Positions 59,886-64,000 of a stretch of DNA of 64,000 nt are shown piece by piece. The notes below the pieces were generated by a model. It was not told the origin of the DNA and searched no databases. It saw only the letters and a list, made by a program, of their open reading frames with translations. The first letter of the stretch is position 1; each line of letters opens with the position of its first letter. Origin of the DNA: Hymenobacter aranciens (GTDB taxonomy: Bacteria; Bacteroidota; Bacteroidia; Cytophagales; Hymenobacteraceae). The stretch lies in contig NZ_JAUQSY010000010.1 of NCBI RefSeq assembly GCF_030580865.1, forward strand, positions 62,001 through 126,000. Reading direction: 5' to 3'. A program made the translations under genes and the position numbers.

Positions 59886-60664
59886 GGCGACTCTACAGCT
59901 GGTTCTGGGAGCTGATGGATAAGCAGCAGACCATACATGGCCAGCGGGTGGTGGCGGGGCTTTTCGGCCTAATTGTCTTGTGGATTGGCCTGCTACTGCT
60001 GGGCGGGTTGAGTTGGCTGACTGCTTTCACCAAGCCAAAGCTTCCAGACGAAACGGCCAAGGTTATCCAAACTGATTCAACAACAAACGACATGAATTTC
60101 TTTAAACAGGAAGTAGATGCTGCTGTCGATGCGCTGCTGCTTCAGCAAGTTATTCTCTATCCCACCGACACTGTGTGGGGCCTGGGCTGCGACGCCGAAG
60201 TGCCCCGCGCGGTGGAGCAATTATATAAGTTGAAAGGCCGCCCCGAGGGCAAACCCAGTATCGTGCTGGTGGCCGACCTGGAGATGCTGCAGCGTTACGC
60301 CGCCAAGGTGCCCGTCGAGCTGGAGCAGCTGCTGGCCACGCAGGAGCGGCCCACTACTTACATCCTGCCCGCTGGCCCGGCCGTGGCCAAAAACCTGGTA
60401 GGACCGGATGGCACGGTGGGCTTTCGGGTGGTGCAGGAGGAGTTTTGCCACAAAGTGGTGCGGCGGCTGGGCCACGGGCTGGTATCGACGTCGGCCAACA
60501 AAAGCGGGGAGCCGACGCCGGCTATTTTCTCTGAAATTGACCCGGCCATTGTGCGCGGGGCCGACTACGTGGTGAGCTGGCGGCAGAACGATGAGACGCG
60601 CACGGCCCCCTCACGGGTGGTGCGGCTGGGGGAGGGTGGGGAGCTGCAGGTAGTGCGGGAATAA
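59882..60664 (+). CDS. tsaC: Threonylcarbamoyl-AMP synthase (TsaC/Sua5/YrdC) with possible N-terminal membrane segment
   Basis: The YrdC domain begins at MNFFKQEVDAAVDALLLQQ (ATG at 60092). It has ILYPTDTVWGLGCD, KLKGRPEGKPSIVL (KxR..P), TYILPA and VSTSANKSGEP, so it makes threonylcarbamoyl-adenylate for tRNA t6A37. No stop separates this from the GTG that overlaps the mce stop. The full frame adds 70 residues: a short basic start (RRLYSWFWELMDKQQ), one membrane segment (VVAGLFGLIVLWIGLLLLGG) and a linker. Either the synthase is membrane-tethered or translation starts at the internal ATG. Function is sure; start is not. Confidence 0.8.
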   Translation: MRRLYSWFWELMDKQQTIHGQRVVAGLFGLIVLWIGLLLLGGLSWLTAFTKPKLPDETAKVIQTDSTTNDMNFFKQEVDAAVDALLLQQVILYPTDTVWGLGCDAEVPRAVEQLYKLKGRPEGKPSIVLVADLEMLQRYAAKVPVELEQLLATQERPTTYILPAGPAVAKNLVGPDGTVGFRVVQEEFCHKVVRRLGHGLVSTSANKSGEPTPAIFSEIDPAIVRGADYVVSWRQNDETRTAPSRVVRLGEGGELQVVRE

Positions 60665-60719
60665 AAAATGCTAGGCCAGCTAGGTGGTTTACGTAGGCCA
60701 CAGCAAGCTGGCCAACGCA

Positions 60720-60750
60720 GAAAGCCGCTGATGAATTATCAGCGGCTTTC
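60720..60750. terminator. Hairpin terminator after the TsaC gene
   Basis: GAAAGCCGCTGAT...ATCAGCGGCTTTC, a 13-bp perfect stem with a 5-nt loop between convergent genes. Confidence 0.82.
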
Positions 60751-60850
60751 GTAGCACCGGTAAAAAAGCTCAGTGTGGGTCGTTCTGCCAAATCACCCCG
60801 TGGAGGGATGGTAAAGCAGGATTTTATCTAACCGCTTGCTCAGTAAAAGC

Positions 60851-62695
60851 CTAAGGCTTGCTAAGCGACAGCGTTTCGGTACGCTCGCTGGTAACCACGC
60901 GCACCAGGTAAGACCCGCTCAGCAAGCCCCGACGCGCATGCCAAGTATAGGTGGCAGGTGCCGAAGCTTCTGTAGAAGCTTTCGCTTGCGAATCAACGGG
61001 CAGAGTATCGAGCACGCGGCCGCTCAAGTCGGTTACCTGCAAGCTGCGAACCGTTTCGCCAGCGTGCAAGCTCAGACGGATTTGCACATCGGTGCTGAAA
61101 GGATTGGGATACGCCTGCAGAATGTTGCTGCCAGTGGGTTGAGTGGGATTCGCGGCGGGCCGGTTGTGCTGGTTAGAGCCAGGTAGCACGGTTGAGTAGC
61201 GGTAAGCCAGCCGCGGCACGCTGGCATCGCGCCAGAGGAAGGCGGAGGCGGTGGGCGAAGCCGCGTGACGAGCGGCCACACTAACAATGCCTTGCGTGTT
61301 GGTATCCGTAAAGTTCACCCGGCTATAATCGACTCCGGGTATTACTGAGCCAGCCTTCAGGGTACGGCTCCATACATCATAGCCGTTGCCGGTAGATGGA
61401 TAGTTCAAGCCAGACCAAGCTACCACATATTGGTATGGATTTGTTTGGTCGCTCAAGAAGGCTACTGCTGGTGCTACGGCATCATAGCCGTTTTGGGTAG
61501 ATACGGTTGGTATGCTGACAGTGGTATAGTTTGGACGCCAAGAGCCAGCGCTCTTACCCCAGTTCCTGATTTCGTAATAATTGCGAGGGCCCGAGTTGGT
61601 GCAGGGGCTGTCGCTCCAAGCCATCACCAACTCCACATCTAGGTCGTCGCTGCTTGCAAGGCTGGCCGTGGCGGCCATCCGCGGCACCCCTAGCGTATTG
61701 GGAATTGCCCAGCTGTAAGTGCCCCCCACATTAGAATTGAAGACTGTGCAGTCGCGGCCGTACTGCTTCACAACAAGGGATTTGCCTGCAGTTACCGGAA
61801 GGGCAGTGGGGTCGGCTGATGCACTGATATAGCAGAACGAAACCACGCCCAAAGGAGATACTGCCACGTCGGGCGTCAGGCTCTGATTGAAGAGAATGTT
61901 GGGGTTACTAGCTGTCGTGTTGGGGCCGATGCCGCGCACTACGTGCGACCCCCGATAGGGATAGGAGCAATAGAACCCTGTACCATCAATGTTGCAGTCC
62001 AGCACGTAGCTGTCGGCAAAGGTGGTCGTCATATTGAAGCTGTAGCCGTTGGGATAGGGAGGAATACCATTCGGACCGTACGTAGGCGAGTATACCGTCA
62101 CAGTAGCAGTTTCCGTACTCGTTTCCTGCCACACAATACCAACCTTGCCGGAAATATTGGCATCAATATTAGGATTGGAATGAATGCGGTTGCCCTTAGG
62201 CAGGGGGGCACCGGGGCCTGTGTAAGCGGCAATACCAGCAAGCCCTAGCGGGCGAGGCGAGCCTTGTTGGACAAAGGCCGTCCCGTTCCACAGGTAAATG
62301 TCCAAGTACGTCTGGGAAGTAGCGGGAGATGCGTTGCTGTTGGTTGCGATATAGACTACGTCAGCATAGAGGTTGTTTCCCATGTATGACATTGCAACGT
62401 CAGGGTCGCTGAGTGAGGTGGTACCTGAGGGTAGGGTCGCCAACAGTGATCCCGTTGGAACTTCGTTAACGCTCCAACTGAGGCGCACATTGCCGCCGCC
62501 GTCCCACACCATGGTTTGGATGAAACTGCCTTTGGACCCGCGCATGACGTCGGTGCCGGTGTTCACAGTTACGTTTGCCATCGCGGTAGTGGTACCATGT
62601 GCATCAATGTCGGCATTAGTAGGCACGTACTGAGCCTGCACTGGATTGGCCCAGGCGGCTAAAGCCAGCAAGGGTAAGATTAAATGCTTCTTCAT
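60851..62695 (-). CDS. Secreted protein with T9SS sorting domain
   Basis: A 614-residue exported protein. A signal peptide (MKKHLILPLLALAAWANPVQAQ) precedes a long beta-rich domain with repeated aromatic/Asn motifs (DVVYIATNSN, WQETSTETATVTVY, ELVMAWSDSPC), which could be a propeller. A C-terminal type A sorting domain follows (AYPNPFSTDVQIRLSLHAGE ... GSYLVRVVTSERTETLSL). I do not recognise the central domain. It is delivered to the cell surface or medium by T9SS, whose machinery is not in this window. Confidence 0.9.
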   Translation of the reverse strand: MKKHLILPLLALAAWANPVQAQYVPTNADIDAHGTTTAMANVTVNTGTDVMRGSKGSFIQTMVWDGGGNVRLSWSVNEVPTGSLLATLPSGTTSLSDPDVAMSYMGNNLYADVVYIATNSNASPATSQTYLDIYLWNGTAFVQQGSPRPLGLAGIAAYTGPGAPLPKGNRIHSNPNIDANISGKVGIVWQETSTETATVTVYSPTYGPNGIPPYPNGYSFNMTTTFADSYVLDCNIDGTGFYCSYPYRGSHVVRGIGPNTTASNPNILFNQSLTPDVAVSPLGVVSFCYISASADPTALPVTAGKSLVVKQYGRDCTVFNSNVGGTYSWAIPNTLGVPRMAATASLASSDDLDVELVMAWSDSPCTNSGPRNYYEIRNWGKSAGSWRPNYTTVSIPTVSTQNGYDAVAPAVAFLSDQTNPYQYVVAWSGLNYPSTGNGYDVWSRTLKAGSVIPGVDYSRVNFTDTNTQGIVSVAARHAASPTASAFLWRDASVPRLAYRYSTVLPGSNQHNRPAANPTQPTGSNILQAYPNPFSTDVQIRLSLHAGETVRSLQVTDLSGRVLDTLPVDSQAKASTEASAPATYTWHARRGLLSGSYLVRVVTSERTETLSLSKP

Positions 62696-63835
62696 GAGCG
62701 TAGAAGGTAATGGTTGGGATGTACTGCCGTTGGTAAGAAGGGCCGGTAGGGCAGAGGCAGCAACTGCGCCGGCAGGGCGGAGGCAGGCCGTGGCGGCACG
62801 GAGCCGCGAGTGGCACAGAGGTATGGATTAATGAGTGATAATATGAGTTTGGTGAGAGAATGACCAGTCAACTGCCCAATTCGTGCCGGTGTATTCACTA
62901 CTCAGGCAGGTAGCTGGTAAATGATTTTGGCGATTTTTTTGATTAATATTCTGTTAGTGAAGTGAGTGCGTTGAAGGAAGATGAGTATTTAATATGCTAG
63001 TGATTTTATTAAAGATATTAAAAAATGGAAGTAAAAAGGATAAAAATAATTTGATTAAAAAGGGTGATGAGGTGCCGCCAAGCTGGGGAAAGCCTGAGTA
63101 ATGTGCCGCGAAAAATAGCGCGAGGCATGAGTATCCCGTCTGCCGCAGAACTATCTGGGCAAAAATGAGCTGTGTAGGCAAAACCTACTAATCCAGGAGT
63201 TGTACCCGCTTTGGGGTAGGCATTGCCGACTTGCCACTTGAAGCAGCAGCGGAGGACTTAATGAAAGGAAATTTCAAGCCTAGCCATAACAGTGCTGACT
63301 ACTGGTCGTGAACCGACCATAGCAAGCTGTTAATACCACCAAGTAGCTGTTATGAGAACAACCACCCCCACACTGTGAATATCCTGACTTGTGCCAGTGA
63401 AACCACAGACCGAAGCGCAAAGACGGCAATCCAACTGACCACAGTTAAAAACTGGGGCTGGTTGTGTGGGCGTCCACTGGCTGAAACCCATCGAAACTGG
63501 GCCGGACCGGGATACCGTTAGAGTAAAACGTAGTAGCCAAAAGAACTCCTGCGAGACTGAACCCGAGGAATGTGCAGAATGGGTAGAGAGTGACTAGTAG
63601 TTTCTAACGATGTGCTCCTAAAGGGGGGGGAACACGATAATGAGCCAAATGTAGGAGGCAAAAATAGCCGACGCAAGCGCCGAGATGATATGTTTGAAAA
63701 ATAGTCAATAATTTATTGATTTCCAATAAAATAAATTTTTAAACGGTTGTACTCATAAATTTTCGCGTTACATCTTGGCGGATGAAAAAAGCCGATGAGC
63801 TACCAGGGTGGCTGTTGTATATCGACCTTTGCGGC
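62696..63835. other. 1.1-kb region without protein genes
   Basis: The first 230 bp are the upstream region of the secreted protein. 62930-63065 is very AT-rich. 63100-63690 is GC-balanced, has no long frame and is rich in complementary segments (listed separately). 63700-63780 is AT-rich again, then the cca promoter follows. Confidence 0.7.
63100..63690 (+). ncRNA. Strongly structured segment, possible group II intron 5' part or other large RNA
   Basis: It begins with GTGCCGCG paired to CGCGAGGCA. A long-range stem joins CCCACAC (63366) to GTGTGGG (63464). Local hairpins include GGTCG-TGAAC-CGACC, AACTG-ACCA-CAGTT, and CCCA-TCGAAAC-TGGG enclosed by GTCC/GGAC. Purine-rich single-stranded stretches (GACTGAACCCGAGGAA, AGGGGGGGG) lie between. 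The GTG-type start and stem density resemble domain I of bacterial group II introns, but I see no reverse transcriptase and no domain V. Strand is assumed. Confidence 0.35.
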
Positions 63836-64000
63836 ATGGAAACACCTCAACTGCCCGACCTGCCTATTTTCCGAACCATCGCCGAAGCGGCGGCTGAACT
63901 CGGTCAGCCCGCTTACGTCATCGGTGGCTACGTGCGTGATTTGGCGCTTAATAGAGGTAGTAAGGATATTGACGTGGTGACGGTGGGCGACGGTATTGCG
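63836..64000 (+). CDS. cca: CCA tRNA nucleotidyltransferase, 3' end outside window
   Basis: Only the first 55 residues are visible. AYVIGGYVRDLALNR is the GGxVRD nucleotide-binding motif and KDIDVVTVGDG is the DxD metal motif of class II nucleotidyltransferases, as in Cca and poly(A) polymerase. In Bacteroidota this N-terminus is usually the CCA-adding enzyme. GACCTTTG, a near -7 box, ends 4 nt before the ATG, again suggesting a leaderless message. The frame also opens 14 codons earlier at an ATG without similarity. Confidence 0.88.
   Translation, partial: METPQLPDLPIFRTIAEAAAELGQPAYVIGGYVRDLALNRGSKDIDVVTVGDGIA

Noticed and set aside
62930..63065. AT-rich stretch as a replication origin
   Set aside because: No DnaA-box cluster, no dnaA/dnaN/gidA nearby and no clear iterons; it looks like ordinary intergenic AT-rich DNA.

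Overview
The window looks like chromosome from a high-GC member of the Bacteroidota, most likely Hymenobacter or a close relative (Cytophagales). This is an inference. It rests on four secreted proteins that end in type IX secretion (T9SS) sorting domains, many TAnnTTTG -7 promoter boxes of the Bacteroidota sigma factor, lineage-typical families (DUF3822, DUF4296, DUF1573, Bat-type VWA proteins) and GC-rich codon use. I saw no rRNA, tRNA, CRISPR array, prophage or intact transposase.

Layout. 1-13.3 kb is housekeeping: a cut 2H phosphoesterase, a DNA glycosylase, threonine aldolase, a tandem pair of small basic proteins, a phosphoesterase, two NUDIX hydrolases, a lipoprotein, coaD next to a DUF3822 gene, a thioesterase, a RecD-like helicase, a DUF1573 protein, a retropepsin-like/PDZ protease, menC and a KGG stress protein. 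13.5-18.1 kb holds an ergothioneine pair (egtB, egtD), a MATE exporter and a DUF922 protease. 18.3-23.1 kb has csaA, a DUF4296 lipoprotein, a DUF58/BatA-type VWA cluster and a PLP-homeostasis protein. 23.3-30.6 kb has an acyltransferase, an esterase, a phasin-like protein with a histone-H1-like tail, a UbiB-family kinase and a large unrecognised secreted protein. 30.7-38 kb has phosphoglucomutase, an MFS transporter, HPPD, two small proteins and an ABC-F ATPase. 38-56.5 kb is dominated by surface proteins (FG-GAP, IPT/TIG and a 2074-residue giant, all T9SS cargo), interrupted by a tesA/ybbA/ybbP-like module and murI. 56.7-60.7 kb carries an isc-type Fe-S operon (iscS, iscU, a hypothetical gene and an A-type carrier), methylmalonyl-CoA epimerase and a possible membrane-anchored threonylcarbamoyl-AMP synthase. 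A fourth T9SS cargo follows, then about 1.1 kb without genes that contains a strongly structured segment, and the start of cca.

The most unusual content is between the genes. (1) At least seven intergenic elements are built from 7-bp tandem units arranged as inverted arms. Each has a different heptamer but the same architecture; three occupy the three gaps of the isc operon, and a one-armed version lies in frame inside egtB. (2) Four other families of inverted repeats recur or stand alone (130-bp, 100-bp, 200-bp and 117-bp types), and a 42-bp tandem repeat separates the VWA and PLP genes. (3) In many genes the -7 box ends only 4-8 nt before the start codon, which predicts leaderless or nearly leaderless mRNAs.
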